Notes: generated by a model not told the origin, from the sequence alone. Counted from the first letter of the stretch, positions 24,679 to 34,142 are shown. The stretch: 64,000 bases of DNA from Candidatus Omnitrophota bacterium (GCA_020632475.1 JACKFM010000001.1:248001-312000); one strand, 5' to 3'. Made by a program: numbers and translations.

Positions 24679-27600
24679 CTAAAACATTTCAAGCTGGGAT
24701 TTTTTTGCGGAAGTTCTTGGGGCGTAACGGTTTGCACCGCGTTCAACCAACTCTTCTTCGATTGCTTTTAAAAAGGGAGATGCTTTTTGTTCGCAGACTT
24801 TTCCATTCACAACCCGTTTGAGCGCATGAGAGAGGATCAGTTTATCTTTAGCCCGGGTCATGCCGACAAAAAACAGACGGCGTTCCTCAGCCAGGTCTTC
24901 ATCGCTAATTTCAGGGCCCCAATGCAGCGGCAAAAGGCCTTCTTCGCATCCGGTAATAAAGACGACAGAAAATTCCAGCCCTTTGGCGGCATGCAGTGTA
25001 AGCAATGAAACTCTGTCGGCGCGAGGGTCCCAGGTGTCGGCATCCTGGCCTAAGTGAACGGCGGTTAGGAAGTTGTCGCGCTCACCTTGATTTTCGGCTA
25101 TCAGCATACGCAGTCTTTCAATGACGGGATGATTTTTCTGAAGTGAAGTATTTTGGGCCAGAATTTCCTGGGAGGCCTTTTCAAACCATTCAAAAAGATT
25201 TTCACTATCCGGTATTTTCTCAAGACGGGTGAGATATTGAGCGGCCACTGGATTTTCGTTAAAAGGCACATGGCCTTTGCGTTGAAAAGGAATACCAGAG
25301 CGTTCAAAGGCTTCTTCAAGTAGTGCAGCCTGTTTTTCTGTACGGTAAAGCACGGAAAAATCCGAAAAACCATAATTACGGCCGTCACCTTCACTGCGTT
25401 TGCTGTCGATCGAAAAAAATGAAAAGCCGCCGATAAGCTGTTCAATTGCATGGACGACATGCTCGGCTTCGGCGCGATCGGTGGGAGCGTGGTGGATGGC
25501 GATTTTACCCGTATCCGCCAGGAGCGCGACGGCTTCACGTTCAGGATCCAGGCTTGCGGGACGGATCATCTGCATGGAAGCCGACAAAATGGTTTTACCC
25601 GAACGATAATTGTGTTTGAGACGAACATGTCGGGCTGATTTAAAGTCTCGGCGAAATTTTAAAAAGAAACCGACGTCGGCGCCGCGAAAACGATAAATCG
25701 ACTGATCGGGATCCCCGATGACACAGAGATTTTCTTTGGGGCCGGTCAAAAGCCGGATCAGGCGATATTGCAGCGCATCAATGTCCTGATACTCATCGGC
25801 AGAAATCCAGGAGTAGCGTTTTTGATAACCGGCTTGTATCCCTGCATTTTCTTCAAGGAGACGGCAGGGAAGCAGCATGAGATCGTCATAATCCAGCCAG
25901 CCCTCACGGTCTTTTTGTGTCTCAAAAACTGAAAGTGCTTTTTGAACCTCAGGATCTTTTTCGGATGAGCCGCGTTTGGTTTTTGAAACAGCGCGGCAGA
26001 GTTTTTGAGCTTTTGATGTGCTGATCTGTAAGGCTTTTGCCAGGAAGGACTGCCTTTCCTCATCACTTGTGACTCTGAAAGAGCGCGGCAGGCCCAGAAG
26101 CAGGCGGTTTTCACGGATGATTTCATAACCCAGAGCATGAAAAGTCAAAATGGGAATGCGTTTGTAGACCATGGGACAAAGGGTTTTAAGCCGTGTACGC
26201 ATTTCTTCACAGGCCCGGCGTGTAAAAGTAAGTGTCAGACACTTTTCGGGTGCTACCCCGTGTTCGCTGATCAGAGCGGCAACGCGGTGTGTAAGGGTGC
26301 GTGTTTTGCCTGATCCCGGTCCGGCCGTGATGATCAAGGGTCCGTCTGTGATTTCGACCGCGGTTAATTGTTCACTGTCAAGGTGGTCTTTAAGAACGGC
26401 TCCGGGAGTTTCTTTAGGGGAACCTTCGAAATTCTCTGTGATTTTATTTTCGGAGGTCAGAGCCTTTTTCTTCGGCTCTGAAGATTCTTTTTTTTCTGAG
26501 TTCAGCCCTTGTGCAAAATCAAAAAGGACCCCGGCCGAAACCGGGTTCTTGAGTTCTTTCTCGGTAAAAAGTTTAATCTTGCCATATTCGCCGTCGTAAC
26601 CGGCATCGCGAATGACGCGGCCTTCGCGCATGCGTGAAATGGCTTCGGTAATGAGTGTTGAAGAGGCATTTTTAATGTCGTCGATAGGAATGCTGCTTAA
26701 AATGTCGAGTTCGGAACCAAGTTTGGAGAGCAGTCCTTCATAGGCATGTCCGACTTTTTGTGAACTCGGCCCCGACTGTACGGTCTCTGAAATAATTTCA
26801 GGCAAGGGTATGAAATTTTTAAAATCATCGGTGTTTTCGGGTTTTTCATTTTCCTTGCGGTCCGCAAGTTCTTCAACGCGATAGAGAACACCGAGAGTTA
26901 AAGGTTTGTGGCATTCGGGGCATAGGCCTCCGTTTTGACGGCTCTCGGCAGGATTTAACCGTACACCGCATTTGCGGTGTCCGTCCATATGATATTTGCC
27001 CTCTTCGGGAAAAAATTCGATGGTTCCGCCGAAGTGTTCGCCGGTCTCAAGCGATTTTTTCATGGCAAAATAATCCAGTTCACTATGGAAAATAGTTGCT
27101 TCACGTCCAAGTTTTGCGGGTGAATGGGCATCTGAATTGGAAATCAGACGATAGCGATCCAGTCCCGAAACACGCCAATTCATTTCCGGATCGGATGACA
27201 AACCGGTCTCGACCGCAAAGACATGGTCCGCCAAATCCCCATAACAATCGGCGATGGAATCAAAACCCGATTTAGAACCCAGAACCGCAAACCATGGTGT
27301 CCAGATATGCGCGGGCACTAAGAAACAATCCGGCCCGCCGTTTTCTAAAACAATTTCAAGCAGATGCCGGGAATCAAGCCCGAGAATCGGACGTCCGTCC
27401 GAGCGGATGTTACCGATGCTGCCCAGTTTGGCATTGATTTTTTCAGCCTGTGCAATCGTGGGGGCATAGATCAAATGATGAACTTTGCGGGTCTTATCGC
27501 CCTTTTTATAGATGGTCGAAATTTCGACCGAAAGCATAAATCGTGTTTTGCCGTGGCAGGCGGGAGGGAGCGTTTTCAGAATGTCCTGTTCAAGGTCATC

Positions 27601-27801
27601 GCGCAATTTAAAAAGACCGGGTTCGGCCGGCACCAGTTTATCTTTAATCTCGGCAATCCATGCGGGGTGGGTGAAGTCCCCGGTACCGATTACGGTGATG
27701 CCTTTTTTGCGGCCCCAATAAGTCAGGTGTTCAAGGTCACAGTCCTTACTGGTAGCCCGGGAGTATTTGGAGTGAATATGCAGATCTGCGTAGAAAGACA
27801 T
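24679..27801 (-). CDS. PHP-domain / UvrD-type helicase fusion
   Basis: This is a 1040-residue fusion. Residues 1-330 form a PHP-superfamily domain (TIGR00375-like) with metal-binding HIHSKYS, a conserved GTGDFTHP, SVEIS and SNSDAHSP, and a zinc-like CG-x(n)-CPEC segment near 275-300. Residues about 480-1040 form a superfamily 1 UvrD/PcrA helicase: Walker A AGPGSGKTRT, Walker B-type DEYQDID, VIGDPDQSIYRFRGAD, TLHAAKGLEFSVVFI and EERRLFFVGMTRAKDKL. It probably acts in DNA repair, with a metal phosphoesterase coupled to unwinding. Similar fusions are known in scattered bacteria. It is a single gene on the minus strand, diverging from ppnP. Confidence 0.9.
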   Translation of the reverse strand: MSFYADLHIHSKYSRATSKDCDLEHLTYWGRKKGITVIGTGDFTHPAWIAEIKDKLVPAEPGLFKLRDDLEQDILKTLPPACHGKTRFMLSVEISTIYKKGDKTRKVHHLIYAPTIAQAEKINAKLGSIGNIRSDGRPILGLDSRHLLEIVLENGGPDCFLVPAHIWTPWFAVLGSKSGFDSIADCYGDLADHVFAVETGLSSDPEMNWRVSGLDRYRLISNSDAHSPAKLGREATIFHSELDYFAMKKSLETGEHFGGTIEFFPEEGKYHMDGHRKCGVRLNPAESRQNGGLCPECHKPLTLGVLYRVEELADRKENEKPENTDDFKNFIPLPEIISETVQSGPSSQKVGHAYEGLLSKLGSELDILSSIPIDDIKNASSTLITEAISRMREGRVIRDAGYDGEYGKIKLFTEKELKNPVSAGVLFDFAQGLNSEKKESSEPKKKALTSENKITENFEGSPKETPGAVLKDHLDSEQLTAVEITDGPLIITAGPGSGKTRTLTHRVAALISEHGVAPEKCLTLTFTRRACEEMRTRLKTLCPMVYKRIPILTFHALGYEIIRENRLLLGLPRSFRVTSDEERQSFLAKALQISTSKAQKLCRAVSKTKRGSSEKDPEVQKALSVFETQKDREGWLDYDDLMLLPCRLLEENAGIQAGYQKRYSWISADEYQDIDALQYRLIRLLTGPKENLCVIGDPDQSIYRFRGADVGFFLKFRRDFKSARHVRLKHNYRSGKTILSASMQMIRPASLDPEREAVALLADTGKIAIHHAPTDRAEAEHVVHAIEQLIGGFSFFSIDSKRSEGDGRNYGFSDFSVLYRTEKQAALLEEAFERSGIPFQRKGHVPFNENPVAAQYLTRLEKIPDSENLFEWFEKASQEILAQNTSLQKNHPVIERLRMLIAENQGERDNFLTAVHLGQDADTWDPRADRVSLLTLHAAKGLEFSVVFITGCEEGLLPLHWGPEISDEDLAEERRLFFVGMTRAKDKLILSHALKRVVNGKVCEQKASPFLKAIEEELVERGANRYAPRTSAKKSQLEMF

Positions 27802-27868
27802 GACTTTATTATAAACTGTCTATAACCTATTGGTCTACAGTCCATAGTCTGCTATGATCTTTTTGAAT

Positions 27869-27965
27869 ATTTCACCAGTCCGCAAAGATTCTCCGGCGCT
27901 CAGACATCCTCGGTCCTTACGGGCCTGCGGAACTCGCGCCGGGAGAACTTTCGTCCTGTTGAAAT
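27869..27965. repeat. Structured intergenic element, copy C1 (upstream of ppnP)
   Basis: A 97-nt element has closing stem TTTCACCAG (27870-27878) / CTGTTGAAA (27956-27964). The main stem pairs AAAG-TTCTC and CGGCGC (27894-27899) with GCGCCG (27936-27941) and GAGAA-CTTT. A short GGTCC/GGGCC hairpin sits in the loop. CCGCA (27880-27884) can also pair with TGCGG (27926-27930) across the main stem, giving a pseudoknot or an alternative fold. A second copy lies at 33076-33169 with a compensatory change. The rest of the 257-base gap includes an ACAGTCCATAG fragment (27837-27847) shared with other sites. Confidence 0.7.
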
Positions 27966-28058
27966 AACATCAATTTTTGATTCTTTCTTTTGCAGGGATG
28001 ACAAGAAAACCTGTACACGGCGTTAAAATAATATGTTTTCAATGAAAGGGAAAGTTCA

Positions 28059-28376
28059 ATGAGCGAATTTAAAGAAGTCAGTGTGATTAAAAAAGCCAAT
28101 GTCTATTTCGGTGGTAAAGTGACCAGTCGTACGATTCAATTCCAGGACGGCTCAAAGAAAACATTGGGTTTTATGCAGGCCGGTGAATATGAATTTGGAA
28201 CTGCTGCGCCTGAATGCATGGAGGTTCTAAGCGGAGCCTGTCAGGTGCAATTAGCAGGGCAGTCTGAATGGACGAATTATGAAGAAGGGCAGAGTTTTGA
28301 TGTGCCCGGTAATTCGAAATTTAAAATAAAAATTGCCGATATTCTTGATTACTGTTGTGCCTTTATTGAAAAATGA
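28059..28376 (+). CDS. ppnP: Pyrimidine/purine nucleoside phosphorylase (DUF1255)
   Basis: This 105-residue single-domain cupin matches the PpnP (YaiE) family, which phosphorolyses several nucleosides. Recognisable blocks are ANVYFGGKVTSRTIQF, KKTLGFMQAGEYEFGTAAPE, MEVLSGACQVQL and FDVPGNSKFKIKI, ending YCCAFIEK. Length is normal (about 94-105). The ATG start has a GAAAGGG site upstream. Its stop overlaps the next gene's ATG (ATGA), the first of two such overlaps in a three-gene operon. Confidence 0.93.
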   Translation: MSEFKEVSVIKKANVYFGGKVTSRTIQFQDGSKKTLGFMQAGEYEFGTAAPECMEVLSGACQVQLAGQSEWTNYEEGQSFDVPGNSKFKIKIADILDYCCAFIEK

Positions 28377-28738
28377 TTGTCCCTTCATTTCAGAGACTGG
28401 CACAGTCGAAATTCAGAGCAGGTTTTAGGCTAAAGGGTAAAGATCTGGAATATGCCCTTGCCAAAGATGCTGCGGTTTTGCGTCGGCATGCGTTTGATTT
28501 TATCCGTAAACGGCTGGCGCCCGAAAACCCTTTTAAAGACGGTAAGCAGACACCGTTTCGCGGTCATCCGGTATTTGTGGCTCAGCACGCAACGGCCACC
28601 TGCTGCCGCTCCTGTTTGAAAAAGTGGTATTGCATTCCTCGAAACCGCGCATTGAATGAGACGGAAATTGAAAGAATCGCCGATGTCTTGATTTCATGGA
28701 TTGACCGCCAATGCAGCGCCTCCTTAAAAAGAATATGA
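28373..28738 (+). CDS. DUF4186 family protein
   Basis: This 121-residue protein resembles DUF4186, small proteins of unknown function. The diagnostic stretch is GHPVFVAQHATATCCRSCLK followed by KWYCIPRNRALNETEIE, with a His and a CC-x2-C cluster that could bind metal. The N-terminal half is basic and helical. It is coupled by an ATGA overlap to ppnP upstream and by another to the M15 peptidase downstream. No enzymatic role can be named from sequence. Confidence 0.8.
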   Translation: MIVPSFQRLAQSKFRAGFRLKGKDLEYALAKDAAVLRRHAFDFIRKRLAPENPFKDGKQTPFRGHPVFVAQHATATCCRSCLKKWYCIPRNRALNETEIERIADVLISWIDRQCSASLKRI

Positions 28739-29547
28739 AAATAATAAAACCTTTAGGGTTGTTGATGGCCATTCTTCTTTTGCAGCCGATTTCGCTTTGG
28801 GGCGGAACGGATTGGAATGTTCTGTCGGATTCGGAAAAACAGGTGCTTGAGAGGATTCTGGATCACTGGCAGACTTGGGTGCCCGAGCGTAAAAGCAGCG
28901 GAACGGCCGTGATGATGACGTTTGAAGAGCTTTATGACGGATTAGGAGAAGAAGAAAGCGGTTTTCTTGACCGTTTGCGGGCCATAGATCCAAAGAGGCA
29001 GTTTAATTTCCAGGGAGATTTCCTGGGGAGTGATACGGAGGAAGTTCGCTTCAAACGGGTTGAAAATCAATGGATTGAACGAAACGGAGAGCGTACGCTG
29101 CTTTATCCGCAGTATGTTCCTGAGCCTGTCTATCTCGCTTTTGAAAAAATGATGCGTGCGATGGAAAAGAAAATCGGTAAAAGACTTTTTATTGAATCCG
29201 GATTTCGCTCCTCGGCCTATCAGCTTTATACCTATGTTTATTACATCAATAACCACGCTTATTCATTAGTCGAGACAGGACACTGGGTGGCACTTCCGGG
29301 ATATAGTGAACATGGCCAGCCGTCCGTACAGGCTTTGGACCTTATCAATGAACAGGGAATTAACGGCGACGATGACGGCCAAAGTGTTGAGGATTTTGAG
29401 AGTCTTCCCGAGTATGCCTGGCTAATGGAGCACGGAAGTGAATATGGTTTTGTGCTTTCGTATCCGCGGGATAAACCCGGTATTACGTTTGAGCCCTGGC
29501 ATTGGAGTTATAGGGGGCCTGCTGCATTGGGAGGGGGCAGGACTTAA
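28735..29547 (+). CDS. Exported D-alanyl-D-alanine carboxypeptidase-like protein (peptidase M15/VanY)
   Basis: This 270-residue protein has a signal peptide (MKIIKPLGLLMAILLLQPIS, cleaved near WGG). The C-terminal M15 metallopeptidase domain contains GFRSSAYQLYTYV, the zinc motif SEHGQPSVQALD (an S-x-H-x(6)-D arrangement), and PGITFEPWHWSYRG with the W-H zinc ligand. This fits periplasmic DD-carboxypeptidase activity on peptidoglycan. I place the start at ATG 28735, which overlaps the DUF4186 stop; a start at 28711 would lengthen the pre-signal region. The stop codon sits in the loop of a strong palindrome (29533-29558). Confidence 0.88.
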   Translation: MKIIKPLGLLMAILLLQPISLWGGTDWNVLSDSEKQVLERILDHWQTWVPERKSSGTAVMMTFEELYDGLGEEESGFLDRLRAIDPKRQFNFQGDFLGSDTEEVRFKRVENQWIERNGERTLLYPQYVPEPVYLAFEKMMRAMEKKIGKRLFIESGFRSSAYQLYTYVYYINNHAYSLVETGHWVALPGYSEHGQPSVQALDLINEQGINGDDDGQSVEDFESLPEYAWLMEHGSEYGFVLSYPRDKPGITFEPWHWSYRGPAALGGGRT

Positions 29548-29558
29548 GTCCTGTCCCC
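29533..29558. repeat. GC palindrome spanning the M15 gene stop codon
   Basis: GGGGGCAGGACTT pairs with AAGTCCTGTCCCC (one G-T), a 26-base near-perfect palindrome. The TAA stop (29545-29547) is at its centre. Related palindromes with the same GGGGACAGG / CCTGTCCCC arms occur inside the giant gene at 38207-38255 and 45161-45188. No T tract follows, so it may be a REP-like element that supplied or rewrote the end of this gene, or an RNA-stabilising stem. Confidence 0.7.
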
Positions 29559-29653
29559 GTAAAGGTCTTTATGTTATATTGCGCAGTACTAGCAATTTTG
29601 AGTTCAGTAACTCACAATTTTAAGATTGAAAAGGTGCTAGAAAGGATGTATTC

Positions 29654-30643
29654 ATGACTAACAAGCGCGTACTTTCGGGTATTCAGCCCACCGGAGGTAT
29701 TCATCTGGGCAATTATCTCGGGGCCGTTCAGAATTGGGTGCGGTCGCAGGATGAATACGATAATATTTTCTGCATCGTTGATTTGCATGCCATTACGGTT
29801 TACCAAGACCCCAAAATTCTGCGTAAAAATATTCGCGAACTGGCCGGAATTCTTTTCGCCTGCGGACTGGATCCTCAGAAATGTTCTCTTTTTGTGCAAT
29901 CGGATGTGACCGAACACACTGAACTGACCTGGATTTTAAATTGCACAACGCCGATCGGATGGATGAAGAGGATGACTCAGTTTAAAGATAAATCCGATAA
30001 GCAAAAAGAAAAATCCACTATGGGTCTTTTCGATTACCCGGTTCTGATGGCTGCCGATATTCTTCTCTATGAAACCGATCTGGTGCCGGTCGGAGAAGAT
30101 CAGAAGCAGCATGTGGAATTGACCCGTGATATTGCCGAGAAGTTCAACGGAACTTACGGCCCGACGTTTAAAATTCCGGAACCCGTGATTCCCAAAGTCG
30201 GTGCCCGGGTTATGGGGCTGGATGATCCGGCCAAAAAGATGAGCAAGAGCGAAGAAAAACAGGGGCATGCCATTTTTCTTCTGGATGAACCGGATGTCAT
30301 CCGTAAGAAGATTATGAGGGCCACGACCGACTCCTTAACCACGATCCAGTTTGATGAAAGTAGAGCCGGTATTTATAACCTGCTGTGTATTTACCAGGTC
30401 TTAACCGGTGAGGGCAGAGATGCCATTGAGAAGCATTTTGAAGGTAAAGGGTACGGTGATTTTAAAAAGGCCCTGGCCGAAGTGGTGATTGAATCATTGC
30501 GCCCGCTCCAGGAAAAATATCAGCAGATTATCGCGGATCCTCATTATGTGGAATCGTTGTTAAAACAGGGGGCTTCCAAGATCAGACCGATTGCCCGTCG
30601 CGTAGTGGATGCCGCCAAGGACCGTATCGGGCTGGGACTTTAA
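29654..30643 (+). CDS. trpS: Tryptophanyl-tRNA synthetase
   Basis: The 329-residue class I synthetase charges tRNA-Trp. Motifs are [17 protein letters not shown] (HIGH-equivalent with T-G-x-x-H-x-G-N), FIVQ-type [40 protein letters not shown], and the KMSKS loop [10 protein letters not shown]. Length and ending (RIGLG) are typical. The 106-base gap upstream contains a GAGTT/AACTC hairpin and CTAGCA/TGCTAG pairing, possibly a leader. The following gene starts 12 bases after its stop. Confidence 0.96.
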   Translation: MTNKRVLSGIQPTGGIHLGNYLGAVQNWVRSQDEYDNIFCIVDLHAITVYQDPKILRKNIRELAGILFACGLDPQKCSLFVQSDVTEHTELTWILNCTTPIGWMKRMTQFKDKSDKQKEKSTMGLFDYPVLMAADILLYETDLVPVGEDQKQHVELTRDIAEKFNGTYGPTFKIPEPVIPKVGARVMGLDDPAKKMSKSEEKQGHAIFLLDEPDVIRKKIMRATTDSLTTIQFDESRAGIYNLLCIYQVLTGEGRDAIEKHFEGKGYGDFKKALAEVVIESLRPLQEKYQQIIADPHYVESLLKQGASKIRPIARRVVDAAKDRIGLGL

Positions 30644-30655
30644 AAAGGTGTCCGG

Positions 30656-31636
30656 TTGATCGCAAATCTTTTTTTATTCTGGTTACTGTTAAATTCTGTT
30701 TTTCCTTACCTGACGACTCCTTATCCGCAGGTTGAAATCTTTCTCACCTATCCGCCCCGCATTTTCTGTTTCGCGATGTGTTTCATCTTTGCGATTTATC
30801 TCTGGTGGAAGAAATCCCGCATCCGTCTGACGCTTTTATCATTTGCCGTCATTTTATTTGCAGTGCAGATCGGAATCGGCGGCGGATATAAGGCCGTACC
30901 TGCGGATGCCCTCAGACTCTTAAGCCTGAATACGCATGAGCAATTGGAATATGGTGAGGATTTGCATCAGATCTGTCTGGATAATCAGATCGATATCATC
31001 CTTTTGCAGGAGGTTGTGCCCAGCCACTGGGCACATATTGAAAAGGTTTTTTCGGAATATCAATTTTTCGTGCCGGATATGGACAAGGATATTAAATATA
31101 AATATTCATGGTCTTTTGCTTTGCTGACAGGGATTAGAAAGACACTCCTCAACGGGGCTCCGGTCGATGTTGAAACCGGAATCACACAGTACCGGTCATT
31201 TGCCGTAAAGGCCAATCTCCGAGGGCGCTGGATGTGGATCGCCAATGTGCATATGACTAAACCGATCTCGATTCATCAGGGTGTCCTTGGCTTTTTTGAA
31301 CGCCTGCAGACAAAGGCCGCCTGGCATGCTGAGGAAGGGGCTTTGCTTAAAAAATGGGTTGAAGAGCATGATGATTTGCCTCTGATTGCTGCGGGAGACT
31401 ATAACGCACCCTATTACTCAAGATATTTTCATTCAGCACTATTGACCAACGCACACCGTGCCTCCGGAAGCGGATGGCACTTAAGTTTTCCCAATGTCTT
31501 TCCTCTCTGGGGAATTGATCATACTTTCGGTAACCGCTGGATCCAGTTTTATCAATATCAAACACCGGACTTGGGCTTTAGCGACCATCGGGCACAGGTT
31601 GTCTGGTTCGGCCTCAAAGATGGGGCGAAGCGATGA
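30656..31636 (+). CDS. Membrane-associated endonuclease/exonuclease/phosphatase (EEP) family protein
   Basis: This 326-residue protein begins with three hydrophobic segments (about residues 1-20, 30-50 and 60-80), which anchor it in the inner membrane. The C-terminal EEP domain has LRLLSLNTHE, IDIILLQEVV (catalytic Glu), NVHMTKP, AAGDYNAPY (the G-D-x-N motif) and FSDHRAQVVWF (terminal Asp-His). Substrate is unclear; related proteins are annotated as vancomycin-resistance VanJ-like phosphatases or nucleases. It starts with TTG 12 bases after trpS, preceded by AAAAGGTG. The stop overlaps the photolyase ATG. Confidence 0.82.
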   Translation: MIANLFLFWLLLNSVFPYLTTPYPQVEIFLTYPPRIFCFAMCFIFAIYLWWKKSRIRLTLLSFAVILFAVQIGIGGGYKAVPADALRLLSLNTHEQLEYGEDLHQICLDNQIDIILLQEVVPSHWAHIEKVFSEYQFFVPDMDKDIKYKYSWSFALLTGIRKTLLNGAPVDVETGITQYRSFAVKANLRGRWMWIANVHMTKPISIHQGVLGFFERLQTKAAWHAEEGALLKKWVEEHDDLPLIAAGDYNAPYYSRYFHSALLTNAHRASGSGWHLSFPNVFPLWGIDHTFGNRWIQFYQYQTPDLGFSDHRAQVVWFGLKDGAKR

Positions 31637-33054
31637 GGGCGATTGTCTGGTTCCGGCAGGACTTAAGACTTGAGGATAATCCCGCACTGATAGCGGCTTG
31701 CAAAGATGCAGAAGCTGTCATTCCGATTTATATCCGGCCGATTGAAAAAAAATCCGCTTGGCCGCTTGGCGGGGCGTCGAAGTGGTGGCTGCATCATTCG
31801 CTCAAAAGTCTGGACTCTGATTTGCGCAAGGTAGGATCAAAATTGATTGTACGTCAGGGGGATTGTCTTGAAACGCTGCTTTCGATCATTGAAGAGACGG
31901 GAGCGCGCAGGATTTGTTGGAATCGCCGGTATGAACCGAAATCCATTGAATACGATAAAAAAATCAAAGCCCGGCTTTTAGAGCTTGGATATCAGGTTGA
32001 AAGTTTTAATGGACACCTGCTTTATGAACCCTGGGAGATTAAGAACAAACAGGGTGACCCCTATCAGGTTTATACGGCATTTTGGAATCAGATTCACTCA
32101 ATGAAAGAGCCGTCTAAACCCTTGAATGCCCCCAAACAAATTCCGACGCCGGATAAATGGCCGCAATCACTTCAAATTGACAAGCTGCAGCTTGAACCCC
32201 GGATTAAATGGGATACGGGTTTGCATGCGCAGTGGATTCCCGGTGCTGCCGAGGGCCGCAAAAAACTCAAGACGTTTGCAAGAGAAGATGTGGAACACTA
32301 TGCTTCAGAACGCGACCGGCCTGATCACCGAGGGACTTCCGAGCTTTCGCCTTATTTGTGTTTTGGAGAGATTAGTGCGCGTATGGTTTGGCATGCGCTG
32401 CAAGGTGTTCCGAAATCAACCGATTACCGGAGGCAGATTGTGTGGCGTGACTTTGCCTATCATTTGCTCTATTATTTCCCGCAGACGCCGAATAAAAATT
32501 TGAAAAAAAAATTCGATGCCTTTCCCTGGCAGCCGGACAAAACGCTATTGAAAGCCTGGCGGAAAGGGTGTACCGGTTATCCGGTCGTTGATGCGGGGAT
32601 GCGTCAATTGTGGGGCACGGGCTGGATGCATAATCGTGTGCGTATGATTACCGCATCTCTTCTGGTTAAACATTTTTTAATTCCCTGGCAGAAGGGAGCC
32701 GAGTGGTTCTGGGATACGTTGGTGGATGCGGATCTGGCCAATAATACCATGGGGTGGCAGTGGGTTGCAGGGTGCGGGGCCGATGCCGCGCCGTATTTCA
32801 GAATTTTTAATCCCGTTCTGCAGGGTGAGAGGTATGACCCTGCCGGAGATTATGTGAGGCGTTGGGTACCTGAACTTGCAGGGCTTCCATCCAAATGGAT
32901 TCACAAACCCTGGCAGGCTCCGGATGAAATTCTAAGCAAGGCGGGAGTGAAGCTTGATCAAAATTATCCGAGGCCGGTGGTTGATCATGAATCGGGAAGA
33001 AGGCGGGCACTGATGGCCTATGAAAAGATTAAGGGTGGAGATCGTGCTAAGTAA
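31633..33054 (+). CDS. phr: Deoxyribodipyrimidine photo-lyase (class I CPD photolyase)
   Basis: The 473-residue flavoprotein repairs UV-induced pyrimidine dimers using light. The N-terminal antenna domain begins MRAIVWFRQDLRLEDNPAL. The FAD-binding domain holds GTSELSPYLCFGEISARM, WRDFAYHLLYYFP, GYPVVDAGMRQLWGTGWMHN, and the closing DADLANNTMGWQWVAGCGAD plus RIFNPVLQGERYDP. The ATG overlaps the preceding stop (ATGA). It implies the organism meets light at least sometimes. Confidence 0.95.
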   Translation: MRAIVWFRQDLRLEDNPALIAACKDAEAVIPIYIRPIEKKSAWPLGGASKWWLHHSLKSLDSDLRKVGSKLIVRQGDCLETLLSIIEETGARRICWNRRYEPKSIEYDKKIKARLLELGYQVESFNGHLLYEPWEIKNKQGDPYQVYTAFWNQIHSMKEPSKPLNAPKQIPTPDKWPQSLQIDKLQLEPRIKWDTGLHAQWIPGAAEGRKKLKTFAREDVEHYASERDRPDHRGTSELSPYLCFGEISARMVWHALQGVPKSTDYRRQIVWRDFAYHLLYYFPQTPNKNLKKKFDAFPWQPDKTLLKAWRKGCTGYPVVDAGMRQLWGTGWMHNRVRMITASLLVKHFLIPWQKGAEWFWDTLVDADLANNTMGWQWVAGCGADAAPYFRIFNPVLQGERYDPAGDYVRRWVPELAGLPSKWIHKPWQAPDEILSKAGVKLDQNYPRPVVDHESGRRRALMAYEKIKGGDRAK

Positions 33055-33075
33055 TAGTGCATAAGTCTTTGAATG

Positions 33076-33169
33076 TTTCACCAGTCCGCAAAGATTCTCC
33101 GACGCTCAGACATCCTCGGCCCTTCGGTCCTGCGGAACTCGCGTCGAGAGAACTTTCGTCCTGGTGAAA
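33076..33169. repeat. Structured intergenic element, copy C2 (upstream of the epimerase)
   Basis: This is the second copy of the element at 27869. The closing stem TTTCACCAG (33076-33084) / CTGGTGAAA (33161-33169) is perfect here. The main stem is CGACGC/GCGTCG where C1 has CGGCGC/GCGCCG, a clean compensatory change. The CCGCA/TGCGG cross-pairing is also kept. It starts 22 bases after the photolyase stop and ends 61 bases before the next gene. Confidence 0.7.
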
Positions 33170-33230
33170 TAGCTTCTAATTAATTTTCACTTAATGACTT
33201 AGTGTTTAGATAGATAAGGTAGAGGTGTGT

Positions 33231-34142
33231 ATGAAAATTATTTTGACCGGAGGAACGGGTTTTATCGGTAGACCGCTGGTGAATCAATTGGTGGCTAAAG
33301 GGTACTCCGTGGTTCTTTTAACGCGTAACCCTTCGGGAATCAAAGAAACCAAAGGAGCTGTAGAGGCGCATTATTGGGATGGCCGATCAAACGGTCCCTG
33401 GGCTGCGGCTTTGGAAGGTGCGGACGCGGTGATTAATTTGGCCGGAGAGCCGATTGCAGCCAAACGCTGGACATTAAAACAGAAGGAAAGAATTATTTCA
33501 AGCCGCGTGGACGCTGCGTATGCTATTGTAAACGCCATTCGTTCCTGCGAGCACAAGCCCAAGGTTTTAATTAACGCCTCGGCGGTAGGATATTATGGCA
33601 ATGTGGATGACGGTGACATTGATGAAAGTCATGATCGAGGGAAAGGTTTTTTGGCTCAAACATGTGATTTGTGGGAACAGGCAGCCGCGCAGGCTGAAAG
33701 TATGGGCATCCGCACGGTTTATTTGCGGATTGGTGTTGTGCTTGAGCGGGGAGGCGGTGCAATCGAAAAAATGATTCTGCCGTTTCGATTGTTTGCCGGA
33801 GGACCTCTCGGCAGCGGAAAACAATGGTTTCCCTGGATTCACCGGGATGATATGATTGGGATTGTTTTATACAGTCTTGAGAATACCTCTGTCCGCGGAC
33901 CGGTGAATGCGACGGCCCCCGGCCCCGTGACGATGAAAGGTTTTTGCAGCGCGCTCGGAAAAGTGATGAGAAGACCTTCTTGGGCGCCGGTTCCGGGTTT
34001 TATTTTGCGGTTGATGTTGGGAGAAATGTCTGAAATGCTTTTGGATGGACAAAAAGTGATCCCTGAAAAAATAACAAAAGCCGGTTATCAATTTAAATAT
34101 CCGGACATCCGCTCAGCTTTGAAAGTTATTTTCAAAGGTTGA
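33231..34142 (+). CDS. NAD(P)-dependent epimerase, TIGR01777/YfcH family
   Basis: This 303-residue Rossmann-fold protein has the nucleotide-binding ILTGGTGFIGRPLVNQLV at the start, then DAVINLAGEPIAAKRWTLKQ, NASAVGYYGNVDD and the conserved F-P-W-I-H-R-D-D stretch (WFPWIHRDDMIG). The C-terminal DUF1731 part contains WAPVPGFILRLMLGEMSEML and the ending QFKYPDIRSALKVI. Members act on unknown sugar or nucleotide substrates and are linked to cell division in plants. ATG 33231 follows a GGTAGAGG site; an in-frame GTG at 33225 is the alternative. Confidence 0.9.
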   Translation: MKIILTGGTGFIGRPLVNQLVAKGYSVVLLTRNPSGIKETKGAVEAHYWDGRSNGPWAAALEGADAVINLAGEPIAAKRWTLKQKERIISSRVDAAYAIVNAIRSCEHKPKVLINASAVGYYGNVDDGDIDESHDRGKGFLAQTCDLWEQAAAQAESMGIRTVYLRIGVVLERGGGAIEKMILPFRLFAGGPLGSGKQWFPWIHRDDMIGIVLYSLENTSVRGPVNATAPGPVTMKGFCSALGKVMRRPSWAPVPGFILRLMLGEMSEMLLDGQKVIPEKITKAGYQFKYPDIRSALKVIFKG

